A stretch of DNA of 10,848 nucleotides from Govanella sp037189785 (GCA_037189785.1 JBBCIP010000183.1:1-10848), one strand, 5' to 3'; shown: positions 1 through 8,072, counted from the stretch's first letter. Program-made: numbers and translations. The notes: a model not told the origin generated them from the letters alone.

Positions 1-1
1 C

Positions 2-472
2 TTCCCGATCGACAGCGGGTCGATTGTCGCCAGCAGCTTGTTGGACCCAAACGGCACAACACCGTTGCTGATGACATCCAACAATCTTTATCACGACGGC
101 GCGGTGACGGCGAAGCTCGGACATATCGTGATTGACGCCGCGAACCGCCAGCACAAGCGCATTGCCTTGATCGGGGTTGGTGGTTTATCAAGCGGCGTGT
201 TCCGTCAGGGGATCGATATTACCCAAGATAAATTACACAGTGATGATCACGACAAAGCCAACCGCAAATTGTTGGATCTGATCGCTGCCGGTAATAAAGC
301 CGCTGTAGACTCCTATCTGTCTGACTATGCTGCAACGGCCAAAGGCGATATGGGAATGAAACATCTGGCATGGATCTTCGGCGGGCTCGGCGATCACTAT
401 AAGGGTGCCGATATTATTGCCTATGGCCCGTGTTATGGGTCCGGTGCCGCCGTCATTGATTTTAAAATTTAA
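2..472 (+). CDS. LigB-type (class III) extradiol dioxygenase subunit, probably non-catalytic alpha-like; 5' end outside window
   Basis: The last 156 residues of a protein that enters from the left edge in the frame starting at base 2; no start codon is in the window. The LigB-fold C-terminal signature is visible: an IALIGVGGLSS strand-turn, a charged helix with HDKANRKLLDLI, then MKHLAWIFGGL and a closing AYGPCYGSGAAVIDF. In LigB the turn reads GGMSHQL, with the catalytic base His195, and the helix reads GVELVMW, with the iron ligand Glu242. By my hand alignment these are Ser (GGLSS) and Lys (codon 359-361) here. Loss of both fits the metal-free alpha subunit of heterodimeric 2-aminophenol 1,6-dioxygenase-type enzymes better than an active beta subunit. 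The catalytic partner, if there is one, should lie just upstream. Forty-two bases separate it from the next gene on the same strand, so the two are probably cotranscribed. Family assignment is fairly firm; the exact substrate is not known. Confidence 0.75.
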   Translation, partial: FPIDSGSIVASSLLDPNGTTPLLMTSNNLYHDGAVTAKLGHIVIDAANRQHKRIALIGVGGLSSGVFRQGIDITQDKLHSDDHDKANRKLLDLIAAGNKAAVDSYLSDYAATAKGDMGMKHLAWIFGGLGDHYKGADIIAYGPCYGSGAAVIDFKI

Positions 473-514
473 GTCGGTTTCTGTTGTTGACCACATCTGT
501 CTGGGGGTCTCGTC

Positions 515-1549
515 ATGATCAATTCGCTATCCCGCCTGTTGCTGCCTATTCTATTGCTCACCTCAACACAAAGCTTTGCTCATAGCCCACAAAGCGCTGA
601 ACAAAGCTCTTTAGAACGTCCCAAATGGTGGCCATCGGAATATGGCGCTGACGATCAAAAAGGGGCCGCCAATCGTTTGGGGCCAGACAAAGTTTTGGCC
701 GCCGCCAAGTTAATTAAAACTGGCGAGGTCATCGACATGACTCATGTCGTTGAAGCCGAAATGCCGCTGTTCAGCTTGGCGCCGCCGGGCCGCAAGTTCA
801 TACATATTATCCTTGGTGGCGACGGTGGTGGGCCATCTTATGGACCGATGGGTGAAAATAAACTGGTCTGGAACGACGAATTTATTGGCGGCAACATTAC
901 TCAAAACGGCACTCAATTCGATTCTCTATCGCATATGGGCACAGCCTACAAAAATGAAAACGGCGAAACCGAAGTTCGGTATTATAATGGTTTCAAACAT
1001 TCCGATATCGCCAACAGCCAAGCTTTCAAAAAATTGGGGATCGAGAATGTCCCGCCCGTTTTCACACGGGGCATATTGATCGATATTCAGGGCTATCTTG
1101 GTCGCGCCATGACCAGCACGGAACAAATCTCGGTCGACGATCTGAAAAGTGCCCTGAAAAAACAGGGGCTGTCTGAGCAGGATATCGAACCGGGGGACGC
1201 GTTGTTCTACAACACCGGCTGGGTCGATAAATGGAACGTCGATGATAACGAGGCTTTCCACGCGACATCACCTGGATTGTCGCCGCAAGCCGGGGATTGG
1301 GTGGTCAGCAAAAAAGTGTTACTAGTCGGCACCGACAATTGGACCGTGGAAACGATTCCGGATCCAGACGGCCGGTTGTTTGCCCCCAATCATCAGAAGT
1401 TTTTGATCGAAAACGGCATCTATATCATCGAGAATATGGATTTCCGAAAACTGATCGCCAAGAAAGTCTACCGGTTCGCGTTCTCCGTCGGCCCGATCCC
1501 GATCAAAGGCGCGACCGGATCACCCGTTCGGCCTTTTGCCATTTACTAA
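515..1549 (+). CDS. Exported cyclase-family (PF04199, kynurenine formamidase/isatin hydrolase-like) hydrolase
   Basis: A 344-residue protein. Residues 1-22 form a signal peptide (hydrophobic LLLPILLL core, cleavage probably after SFA), so the enzyme should act in the periplasm. The family is recognised from TQNGTQFDSLSH (129-140), the YYNGF element near 157-160, GDALFYNTGW (227-236), VGTDNWTVE (271-279), and the C-terminal PNHQKFL plus IIENMDF, with His293 and Glu306 as plausible metal ligands. Relatives hydrolyse N-formylkynurenine, isatin and similar cyclic or linear amides, usually with Zn or Mn. The usual HxGTHxD motif is QNGTQFD here, so two expected His ligands are Gln while the Asp and a following His140 remain. 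I believe a GTQxD form also occurs in a long-chain subfamily of unknown function, so this need not mean loss of activity. A GGGGG-containing stretch lies 8 nt before the ATG. The gene ends 6 bp from the convergent M14-like gene. Substrate not known. Confidence 0.82.
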   Translation: MINSLSRLLLPILLLTSTQSFAHSPQSAEQSSLERPKWWPSEYGADDQKGAANRLGPDKVLAAAKLIKTGEVIDMTHVVEAEMPLFSLAPPGRKFIHIILGGDGGGPSYGPMGENKLVWNDEFIGGNITQNGTQFDSLSHMGTAYKNENGETEVRYYNGFKHSDIANSQAFKKLGIENVPPVFTRGILIDIQGYLGRAMTSTEQISVDDLKSALKKQGLSEQDIEPGDALFYNTGWVDKWNVDDNEAFHATSPGLSPQAGDWVVSKKVLLVGTDNWTVETIPDPDGRLFAPNHQKFLIENGIYIIENMDFRKLIAKKVYRFAFSVGPIPIKGATGSPVRPFAIY

Positions 1550-1555
1550 ACCGGC

Positions 1556-2638
1556 CTACACGCCACCACGAATAGCACGTCCGACGATTTCTTCGGAACG
1601 ATCGAGGACTTTGGCAAACCATTCCGGCTCGGCGGGATAGAAAAAGTGCTGCAGTTCACCCCGCACGTTCTCGCCGATCTCGGAATAGACATCGCCATGG
1701 TTATGGACCCAGCAATCGTCCAACTGCAACCCTAGCAAGCGGTCGACTTCGAACGTGCCGTATTCCAAAGCGACGGTCACAACCACAGCAGGCTCCAATA
1801 ATTTTTGGACAGCGCTGCACATATCGCCTTGGATATCATACGGCAGATCATTGGATGTCTTAATCGCGACCACATCATCACCGAACCAGGCTTTGGCGAG
1901 GGCCAATCCTTCACTGCCGGCTTCATTGGTGTTGATCAACATGCCATAGCCATAAGGCCCAAGCCCGGTGTGATAATCAATGAACGCAATTTGCTTGGCA
2001 GACCGCGCATGGGCATTCAAGATTTGGTGGATGGTTTCGTTCGACCAGGTTGGCCGCGCCCCACCAAAACCGATGCCCTTGTCATCTTGATATTGCCCCT
2101 GGAACAAGGCTGACGCATAGGCCTTTTCACCCCGATCCGTACGATAAGCCGTGATGGCGGCACGGGCGGCATCACGTTTTGGACCATCCCAATCCCGGCA
2201 CGCGATCGCCGGCTGCAAATCGGCGTAGTAATCGTTGGTCGGCAGGGGTCCTGAGAAGTCGACAAAATTACGATTTAGATCGACATTGTCTTCGTTCTGG
2301 CGCCGCCGCCAAGCGGAGCCCCAGGGGTTGATCATGTGAATGACCAAAACGGCCACATCATCCGGCAAACTGTCGGGCCCACCCTTACGGATCCATGCGA
2401 CCTGAGCGCCGGACCCGGTCAAGCCTTCTAGGCCATGGGTCCCGGATGCCAGCACCACCAAGCGCGCGGCATCGGCCCGACCAAAAAATGCGACGTCGGT
2501 CGTCAGCTCGGTCGCCCGCGGGCCCGGCGTTGGATTGTAGTATGTTTCAACCGTCACACCGCGCGCTTGGCAAGCGGCACGGAATTTGGCGCGGGCCTCG
2601 AAATAGTCGGTTGAAAAATACTGCGCCGGATCACGCAT
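1556..2638 (-). CDS. M14-like zinc hydrolase, DUF2817 family
   Basis: A 360-residue protein without a signal peptide. It shows the M14/carboxypeptidase-like zinc site of the DUF2817 (PF10994) family: ASGTHGLEG with His68 and Glu71, the substrate-binding stretch NPWG...RRRQNED followed by NVDLNRNF (118-125), the third zinc ligand His223 in FIDYHTGLGPYG, and the catalytic Glu292 in ALEYGTF. All the key residues are present, so an active metallohydrolase cutting an amide or peptide-like bond is likely; members are poorly characterised. The ATG overlaps the end of the aldehyde dehydrogenase gene by 8 nt and has no good Shine-Dalgarno of its own, which points to translational coupling. As last gene of the receptor/GMC/ALDH block it may release or trim the imported substrate or an amide intermediate (inference). 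Its stop faces the cyclase stop with 6 bp between them. Confidence 0.85.
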   Translation of the reverse strand: MRDPAQYFSTDYFEARAKFRAACQARGVTVETYYNPTPGPRATELTTDVAFFGRADAARLVVLASGTHGLEGLTGSGAQVAWIRKGGPDSLPDDVAVLVIHMINPWGSAWRRRQNEDNVDLNRNFVDFSGPLPTNDYYADLQPAIACRDWDGPKRDAARAAITAYRTDRGEKAYASALFQGQYQDDKGIGFGGARPTWSNETIHQILNAHARSAKQIAFIDYHTGLGPYGYGMLINTNEAGSEGLALAKAWFGDDVVAIKTSNDLPYDIQGDMCSAVQKLLEPAVVVTVALEYGTFEVDRLLGLQLDDCWVHNHGDVYSEIGENVRGELQHFFYPAEPEWFAKVLDRSEEIVGRAIRGGV

Positions 2639-4142
2639 GAATTTGCACCGATTTTAAAGCTGTATAAGACTTTAATCCGTCTATCCCACTTTCGACACCA
2701 ACACCAGACTGCTTATGGGCTTCAAGCGGCATGGCACCGAACATCGCGCCGGGCGTCGGGTCCGCCACCGCATTGATGGTGATTTCCCCCATCCGCAGCC
2801 CTGCGATCATGCGATGCGCTTTGACGATATCGGTGGTCCAGACCGTGCCGGACAAACCATAAATCGTGGCATTGGCCAGACCAATCGCGTCCTCGACCGT
2901 CTTGAACGGCAGAACCGATAACACAGGGCCAAAGATTTCGTCCTGGGCGATGGTCATATCGGTGCGCACGGCATCGAAAATGGTTGGCTCCACATAATAA
3001 CCGCCGGTTTCTGCCCGCACTTGACGACCACCGAGCACCAAGTCCGCGCCCTGAGATTTGCCCAAAGAAATGTAGTTCAAAACCTTGTCCATTTGCGGCT
3101 TGCTGATCAACGCGCCAAAACCGGTGTCGGCATCCAGCGGGTCTCCCACCGCCATCGCCCCGACCCGCGCCGTGATCTTGGCAAGAAGCGCATCTTTGAT
3201 ACCGGCTTCAACGATCAATCGCGTCCCCGCCGTGCAAACCTGGCCCTGGTTCCAGAACATCCGACCGATGACACGATCAGCGACAGCATCCAGATCCGGG
3301 CAATCGGCAAAAACGATATTCGGGGACTTACCGCCACACTCCAGCAACAAGCGTTTCATGTTGGATGCGCCCGCCGACTGTAGCAATCGCTTGCCGGTCG
3401 CGCTCGATCCGGTGAACGACAGCATGTCAATATCCATATGGTGCGCGATGGCATCGCCGACGGTCGTGCCAAGCCCCGGCACCACATTGACGACGCCGTC
3501 CGGCACCCCGGCTTCGGCTGCAAGCGCCGCCAGACGCAGGGCCGAGAACGTCGATAATTCCGACGGTTTCAACACCAAGCTATTGCCCATGGCCAAGGCC
3601 GGGGCCAATTTTTGAATTGCCAAAACAAACGGAAAATTCCACCCGACAATGCCGGCAATCACGCCGCGCGGGCCGCGAATAGCCATGGCAATGGTGCGTC
3701 CATCGGCATGATGGACAGTTCCGAACACTTTATCGGCACCCTCGGCACAATACCGCAACACACCGACGGCCAACGGAATATCAATAGACAGGGCGTCGCG
3801 GATCGGCTTGCCGACTTCGAGCGTATCCAGAAGCGCCAGCTCTTCACGGTTGGCTTCAATCAGATCGGCCAGTTTCAACAAAATGGCTTTGCGCTGTGCA
3901 ACAGATTGATTGGCCCAGCGACCATCATCAAACGCGGCGCGGGCCGAAGTCACGGCCGCGTTTACATCTGCCGCGCTGCCTTCAGGAATTTCCGCCAATA
4001 CTTGGCCGTCAGCCGGACCATATTTCGGAAACACGTTGTTTGAGTGTGATTTTACAAATTTCCCGCTGATGAACGGATCAACCGTCAGTTTGAGCGCACG
4101 GGCGTGGTCCCGCCAATCCTTGCGTTCTGCCGTATCAACCAT
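2631..4142 (-). CDS. NAD(P)-dependent aldehyde dehydrogenase, PuuC/betaine-aldehyde type
   Basis: A full-length 503-residue ALDH superfamily enzyme oxidising an aldehyde to a carboxylate in the cytoplasm. Visible landmarks: GIVGWNFPF with Asn169, LKPSE with cofactor-binding Lys192, FTGSSATG (243-250), LLECGGKSP with general base Glu268, NQGQVCTAGTR with the catalytic Cys303, and EIFGPVL with Glu402. The NQGQVCTAGTR form resembles enzymes acting on amino- and gamma-glutamyl-aminobutyraldehydes, and aminomuconate semialdehyde dehydrogenases are also in the superfamily; the motifs do not decide the substrate. The C-terminal segment is MPLEAHKQSGVGVESG instead of the common PFGGYKQSG. AGGA (positions 4150-4153, read on the minus strand) lies 7 nt before the ATG. 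It follows the GMC dehydrogenase by 22 nt, so the pair is a natural alcohol-to-aldehyde-to-acid cassette, and it overlaps the M14-like gene downstream. Confidence 0.93.
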   Translation of the reverse strand: MVDTAERKDWRDHARALKLTVDPFISGKFVKSHSNNVFPKYGPADGQVLAEIPEGSAADVNAAVTSARAAFDDGRWANQSVAQRKAILLKLADLIEANREELALLDTLEVGKPIRDALSIDIPLAVGVLRYCAEGADKVFGTVHHADGRTIAMAIRGPRGVIAGIVGWNFPFVLAIQKLAPALAMGNSLVLKPSELSTFSALRLAALAAEAGVPDGVVNVVPGLGTTVGDAIAHHMDIDMLSFTGSSATGKRLLQSAGASNMKRLLLECGGKSPNIVFADCPDLDAVADRVIGRMFWNQGQVCTAGTRLIVEAGIKDALLAKITARVGAMAVGDPLDADTGFGALISKPQMDKVLNYISLGKSQGADLVLGGRQVRAETGGYYVEPTIFDAVRTDMTIAQDEIFGPVLSVLPFKTVEDAIGLANATIYGLSGTVWTTDIVKAHRMIAGLRMGEITINAVADPTPGAMFGAMPLEAHKQSGVGVESGIDGLKSYTALKSVQIHA

Positions 4143-4164
4143 AAAACATTCCTGACTACTTTAC

Positions 4165-5757
4165 TTACGGATTATCTTGAAGAATAAGGTCGGCACCTTT
4201 TTCACCGATCATAATCGCTGGTGCGTTGGTGTTACCGCTGACCAAGGTCGGCATGATCGACGCATCAACCACACGCAGCCCGCTGACACCGCGCACACGC
4301 AACCGATCATCCACGACCGCCATCGCATCTTGGCCCATTTTGCAACTGCCAACCGGGTGATAAGCCGGACCGGCAGTAGCGCGGATATAGTCTTCATATT
4401 CCTGATCAGATGTCACATCAGCATCCGGCGCGCAGGGACCTTGATAAAACGGTTGGTAGGCACTGGTTTCAAAAATACGACGAGCGACCCGACAGCCCGA
4501 AATCATCGCTTTCATATCATTCTCGCTTTCAAGCAAGCGCGAATGAATAACCGGCGCATCGAAAGGATTTGAAGATCGCAAGCCCAATGAACTGCGGCTT
4601 TCCGGGCGCGAGATATTGACCGCATGAACCACGGCGGGGCGCTTCAACAGTTTGAGCCCTTCGGGTTCAAGCTTATATCCGGTCGGCACGAAGTGAATTT
4701 GGACGTCGGCACTGACCACTTCCGGCTTTGATTTGACAAAGGCGACGGCGTGCGCAATCGGCGTTCCGGCAGGACCGCCACCGAACAGCAACCAGTTCAA
4801 ACCATGAATGGCCCATTTGTGCGGGGCAAGCTCGGTGTTATAGGTGCTGACATTGACATATCCTGAAATCCAAACGACCGGATGTTCTTGCAAATTCTGC
4901 CCGACGCCCGGCGAGTTGTATTTCACGGCAATGCCGTGATCGCGCAGATGCTGTTCCGGACCGATACCGGAATGCATGAGCACGATCGGCGACATTAACG
5001 CACCCGCGCTCAAAATAACTTCACGATTGGCGCGGGCTTCGACTTTTTCACCCTTGCGATCATAAGCGACACCAACGGCTTTATTGCCTTCGAACAGCAC
5101 CTTGGTCGTCTGGGCATGGGTGATAACCGTTAAATTTTTGCGGTTACGAATAGGAGCCAAATACGCTTGACCGGTATTGTTGCGGCGACCGTTTTTGATC
5201 GTACCTTGTAATGGGCCAACCCCTTCTTGGTCTTCACCATTGACATCGGCGTTGAACGGAATACCGGCTTCCATACCACCCTTGATAAAGACATCGGCCA
5301 AAGAATGGGCCGATTTAACACCGCTGACTTTCAGGGGTCCGGAATCACCGCGATAACTATTCCCACCCCAGTCGCTTGTTTCTGCACGGCGGAAATAGGG
5401 CAACACATCATCATAGGTCCACCCACGATTGCCAAGCTGGCCCCAATGATCATAATCTTCGCGTTGACCCCGAATATAAATCATACCGTTGATCGAGCTC
5501 GACCCGCCCAAAACTTTACCGCGCGGCCATAGATCGACCCGATTGTTTAACGTCGGGTCCGGTTCACTCATAAACCGCCAGTCGAATTTCGGATTGTTGA
5601 TGGCCATGGTTTCCCCGGCCGGAATGCGCACGAACGGCGACGCGTCGGATCCCCCGGCTTCCAGCAACAACACGGAATTGCGTGGATTTTCACTGAGCCG
5701 ATGGGCCAAAACACATCCCGCCGAACCGGCACCCACAATAATGTAATCCCAAGCCAT
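4165..5757 (-). CDS. GMC-family FAD-dependent alcohol dehydrogenase (choline dehydrogenase-like)
   Basis: A 530-residue glucose-methanol-choline oxidoreductase. The N-terminal dinucleotide fold YIIVGAGSAGCVLAHRLSE binds FAD, with LLLEAGG ending the second strand (Glu33). PRGKVLGGSSSINGMIYIRG (78-97) matches GMC signature 1 and GALMSPIVLMHSGIG (252-266) matches signature 2. The active-site pair is His467 in AYHPVGSCKMG and Asn511 in VSGNTNAPAIMIGEK; their spacing of 44 matches the His466/Asn510 pair of choline oxidase. Length is normal for the family and nothing is missing. Relatives oxidise choline, aliphatic alcohols or polyethylene glycols, passing electrons to a respiratory acceptor rather than to NAD. 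No signal peptide is seen. Between it and the receptor gene is a 92-nt gap holding a strong hairpin, and I find no convincing promoter there; the start has a weak GGGAAAG ribosome site. Likely substrate: an alcohol derived from what the receptor imports (inference). Confidence 0.92.
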   Translation of the reverse strand: MAWDYIIVGAGSAGCVLAHRLSENPRNSVLLLEAGGSDASPFVRIPAGETMAINNPKFDWRFMSEPDPTLNNRVDLWPRGKVLGGSSSINGMIYIRGQREDYDHWGQLGNRGWTYDDVLPYFRRAETSDWGGNSYRGDSGPLKVSGVKSAHSLADVFIKGGMEAGIPFNADVNGEDQEGVGPLQGTIKNGRRNNTGQAYLAPIRNRKNLTVITHAQTTKVLFEGNKAVGVAYDRKGEKVEARANREVILSAGALMSPIVLMHSGIGPEQHLRDHGIAVKYNSPGVGQNLQEHPVVWISGYVNVSTYNTELAPHKWAIHGLNWLLFGGGPAGTPIAHAVAFVKSKPEVVSADVQIHFVPTGYKLEPEGLKLLKRPAVVHAVNISRPESRSSLGLRSSNPFDAPVIHSRLLESENDMKAMISGCRVARRIFETSAYQPFYQGPCAPDADVTSDQEYEDYIRATAGPAYHPVGSCKMGQDAMAVVDDRLRVRGVSGLRVVDASIMPTLVSGNTNAPAIMIGEKGADLILQDNP

Positions 5758-5815
5758 ACCGCTTTCCCGTTGCTAGAATTGAGTCTGTTAGATGCAAGCC
5801 AGTGTAGTGCCTGCT

Positions 5816-5839
5816 GAGGGGAGCGCAAGCGCTCCCCTC
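5816..5839 (-). terminator. Strong intercistronic hairpin with CUUG loop, no U-tract
   Basis: Perfect inverted repeat GAGGGGAGCGC / GCGCTCCCCTC (arms 5816-5826 and 5829-5839), 10 bp downstream of the receptor stop codon. In the minus-strand transcript it folds as a 10-bp GC-rich stem closed by a CUUG tetraloop. The bases that follow are AGCAGGCACTAC, so the U-run of a classical intrinsic terminator is absent. It may be a leaky terminator or a 3'-end stabiliser protecting the receptor message while lowering expression of the downstream enzymes. The hairpin is certain as sequence; its role is inferred. Confidence 0.6.
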
Positions 5840-5849
5840 CGGCAACACA

Positions 5850-8030
5850 TTACCAGTTATAGGTAATCCGCAGACCAAGGCGACGCGGCGCCAGCGGTGT
5901 TTCAAAAATGGTCGTTTGGAACGGCGCTTCCCATTTTTTCGAAACATTGTATTCGTCGAAAATATTTTCTGCGAACACAACAAATTGCCAGTTATCCATC
6001 TCGAGCCGCACTTGCGCATCAAAGAAGTCATAAGACCGGATGTTCAAGAACGGATCAAATGGCGGCGACCCGTTACCGGCAATATGCGACCCGACATAAC
6101 GATATTCGAGACCCCACACGAGGTCCGCACTATCACTGACGGCATGGCGATATTCAGCGCCAGCAGACCCGGTCCATTTTGGAACATAAGGCACACGTTC
6201 TCCGGCCCGATCACGACCTGTGACCGGATTGAAGAATTCATCAAACTTGGCGTCGACATACGACAGTGCACCGTTCAAGGTCAAACCTTCAAGCGGACGC
6301 AGCACAGTCTCGACCTCGAACCCTTTGTTGGTCGACTTACCGACGTTATCGATGAATTCAACCGGAATGCCATTGATTTCACGAATGGTGCCGAGCTGTT
6401 GATCGCTGACCTTGATGATGAAGGCCGCTACGTTCAATGTTCCCATACCATCGAGGAAGGTGCTTTTGAAACCGACCTCGTAGTTCAACGAAATCTCGTT
6501 CCCAAACGGCGTTCCGGCAGCCAAGTTGCTGGCTGGATATTTTTGATATCCACCGGCCTTAAAGCCTTCGGCAATGGTCGCATAGGTCATGAAATCATCG
6601 GTCCAGCGATAGGAAATCGAGCCCATCGGCGAAAACCGTGAAAACGTTTTTTCAGCCAAGACATCAAAAATTTCGACGCTGCCCAGACCGACCACCGTCA
6701 CATTACCCCACTGCCGTGATTTTACTTTTTCACGCGAATAGCGCGCACCGACGGTCAAATCCAGTTTCTCGAACGGACGATAGGTGGCCTGACCGAACAC
6801 CGCAAAGCCTTCGTTTTCGAACCGCGCTTGCTCATCAACAATGTTGTTCGGATCAAAGATCGGTGGGAACGTAGATCCCGTTCCGTCCACCAAGCCGAAG
6901 TCGCGATCTTGATCGTATACGGATTTGAACAAATAGACACCGGTCAACCAATCGAAGTTCTTGTTGACCGGATTCGAGGCCAATCGCAGTTCTTCAGAAA
7001 CAATGGATTGCTTGATCTTTTGTAGCTGATAGTTGCCGGTCGCGACCGGGCCGCCGTCCCAATCCCAGAACACTTCGGTATTGGTTTTCACACCACCGGT
7101 GATCGACGTCAGCGTGGCAAAATCAAGATCCCAATTGAGAGTCAAGGATGCGTTGTAAATATTATCTTTTACATCACGAACATCGTTATCAAAAACGACC
7201 CAATCCTTGGTGCCTTCCGGAACACCGGCACCCAATTGCCCACCCCAGGTGCGGCCCATGGCGCCGACCAGAATAACTTCCAAATCTTCAGACGGCAAAA
7301 CGCGCAAGCTGGTGCGGAATGACCCTTTGCTTGTATCGTCTTGATGGGTGCCGAGTGTTAGGTTGTCGAAATACCCATCGGTCCGTTCGTAATGACCGGA
7401 CATGGCAACGAAGACTTTGTCTTCTTGCAACGCACCGGAGATCGAGCCTTTGACTTTGAAGGTCTTAAATTCATCGACTTCGACTTGGGCTTTCGCCATG
7501 AAGTCATTATCGGGTTTGCGCGTCACCAAATTAAGTGCGCCGCCTTGGGTATTCCGGCCGAACAAAGCACCCTGCGGACCGCGCAGAATTTCCATGCGCT
7601 GCAGATCCAAGAAATCCACATCGAACATCATCTTCGGCATATAAACGCCGTCGAGGAACACCGCAACCGAAGGCTCCAACGCTGCCGTCGCACCGACACC
7701 GCGCATGACGATGTAGGTTTCGCTTTTGGTCGGGCCAAAGCTTTGGTTTTGGCTAAAGAACAACCCAGGCACACGACCGACAAGATCCTGGGAGTCGCTA
7801 ATATTTTGATTTTCCAACTTTTCCATTGAAAAAGCCGACACAGCAACCGGCACGTTTTGCAGTGATTCAACCCGCTTCCGGGCCGTCACCATGATTTCTT
7901 CCATCAGGCCCCCAGACGCCGCTTCTTGCGCGGACACAGTGGAAACCTGCAATGGTAAAATTGAAAGGCATAAAGCCGTCGTCGATAAAACGCGCGCAAT
8001 ACGCGGGCCGCGGGCAGTCAAGCCAAGCAT
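5850..8030 (-). CDS. TonB-dependent outer-membrane receptor
   Basis: A 726-residue receptor. The ATG at 8030 is chosen because GGAGG sits 7 nt before it; an upstream in-frame ATG would add 11 residues unlike a signal peptide and would place this ribosome site inside the coding region. Residues 1-34 are a signal peptide (cleavage probably after VSA), followed by the TonB box EEIMVTARKR (44-53). The plug domain follows, with NVPVAVSAFS, MRGVGA, VFLDGVYMPK and GPQGALFGRNTQGGALNLVT (151-170). The rest is beta-barrel with alternating aromatic strands, ending LGLRITYNW with the terminal aromatic residue needed for barrel assembly. The type is common in alphaproteobacteria rich in TonB receptors and need not transport iron: neighbours here are catabolic enzymes, not siderophore genes. 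It is the first structural gene after the regulator and has its own promoter region. The transported ligand is not identifiable from sequence. Confidence 0.95.
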   Translation of the reverse strand: MLGLTARGPRIARVLSTTALCLSILPLQVSTVSAQEAASGGLMEEIMVTARKRVESLQNVPVAVSAFSMEKLENQNISDSQDLVGRVPGLFFSQNQSFGPTKSETYIVMRGVGATAALEPSVAVFLDGVYMPKMMFDVDFLDLQRMEILRGPQGALFGRNTQGGALNLVTRKPDNDFMAKAQVEVDEFKTFKVKGSISGALQEDKVFVAMSGHYERTDGYFDNLTLGTHQDDTSKGSFRTSLRVLPSEDLEVILVGAMGRTWGGQLGAGVPEGTKDWVVFDNDVRDVKDNIYNASLTLNWDLDFATLTSITGGVKTNTEVFWDWDGGPVATGNYQLQKIKQSIVSEELRLASNPVNKNFDWLTGVYLFKSVYDQDRDFGLVDGTGSTFPPIFDPNNIVDEQARFENEGFAVFGQATYRPFEKLDLTVGARYSREKVKSRQWGNVTVVGLGSVEIFDVLAEKTFSRFSPMGSISYRWTDDFMTYATIAEGFKAGGYQKYPASNLAAGTPFGNEISLNYEVGFKSTFLDGMGTLNVAAFIIKVSDQQLGTIREINGIPVEFIDNVGKSTNKGFEVETVLRPLEGLTLNGALSYVDAKFDEFFNPVTGRDRAGERVPYVPKWTGSAGAEYRHAVSDSADLVWGLEYRYVGSHIAGNGSPPFDPFLNIRSYDFFDAQVRLEMDNWQFVVFAENIFDEYNVSKKWEAPFQTTIFETPLAPRRLGLRITYNW

Positions 8031-8037
8031 CTCTGAT

Positions 8038-8042
8038 CCTCC
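8038..8042 (-). promoter_or_regulatory. Shine-Dalgarno that fixes the receptor start
   Basis: Minus-strand GGAGG, 7 nt before the ATG at 8030. It is the best ribosome site in the area and rules against the longer reading from 8063. Confidence 0.85.
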
Positions 8043-8048
8043 AGAATT

Positions 8049-8054
8049 ATTATA
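8049..8054 (-). promoter_or_regulatory. Candidate -10 box of the receptor promoter
   Basis: Perfect TATAAT on the minus strand. At 17-nt spacing the -35 position (8072-8077) reads CCGATG, unlike TTGACA, as is usual for activator-dependent promoters, and it overlaps the proximal copy of the direct repeat. A second, weaker box TCTAAT lies at 8063-8068. With the first box transcription would begin near 8042, giving a leader of only about 12 nt. Confidence 0.5.
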
Positions 8055-8072
8055 TCGACACAATTAGAACCC

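Noticed and set aside
3085..3615. Plus-strand open frame of 176 codons
   Set aside because: Antisense to the ALDH catalytic region and a low-complexity Ser/Ala/Pro-rich translation, as expected of a shadow frame.
5916..6641. Plus-strand open frame of 241 codons
   Set aside because: It lies wholly antisense to the receptor barrel region, has no recognisable domain and no good ribosome site. The receptor frame has full family motifs.
8031..8063. Longer receptor start (ATG at 8063)
   Set aside because: It would add 11 polar residues in front of the signal peptide and leaves the GGAGG site before the ATG at 8030 unexplained.
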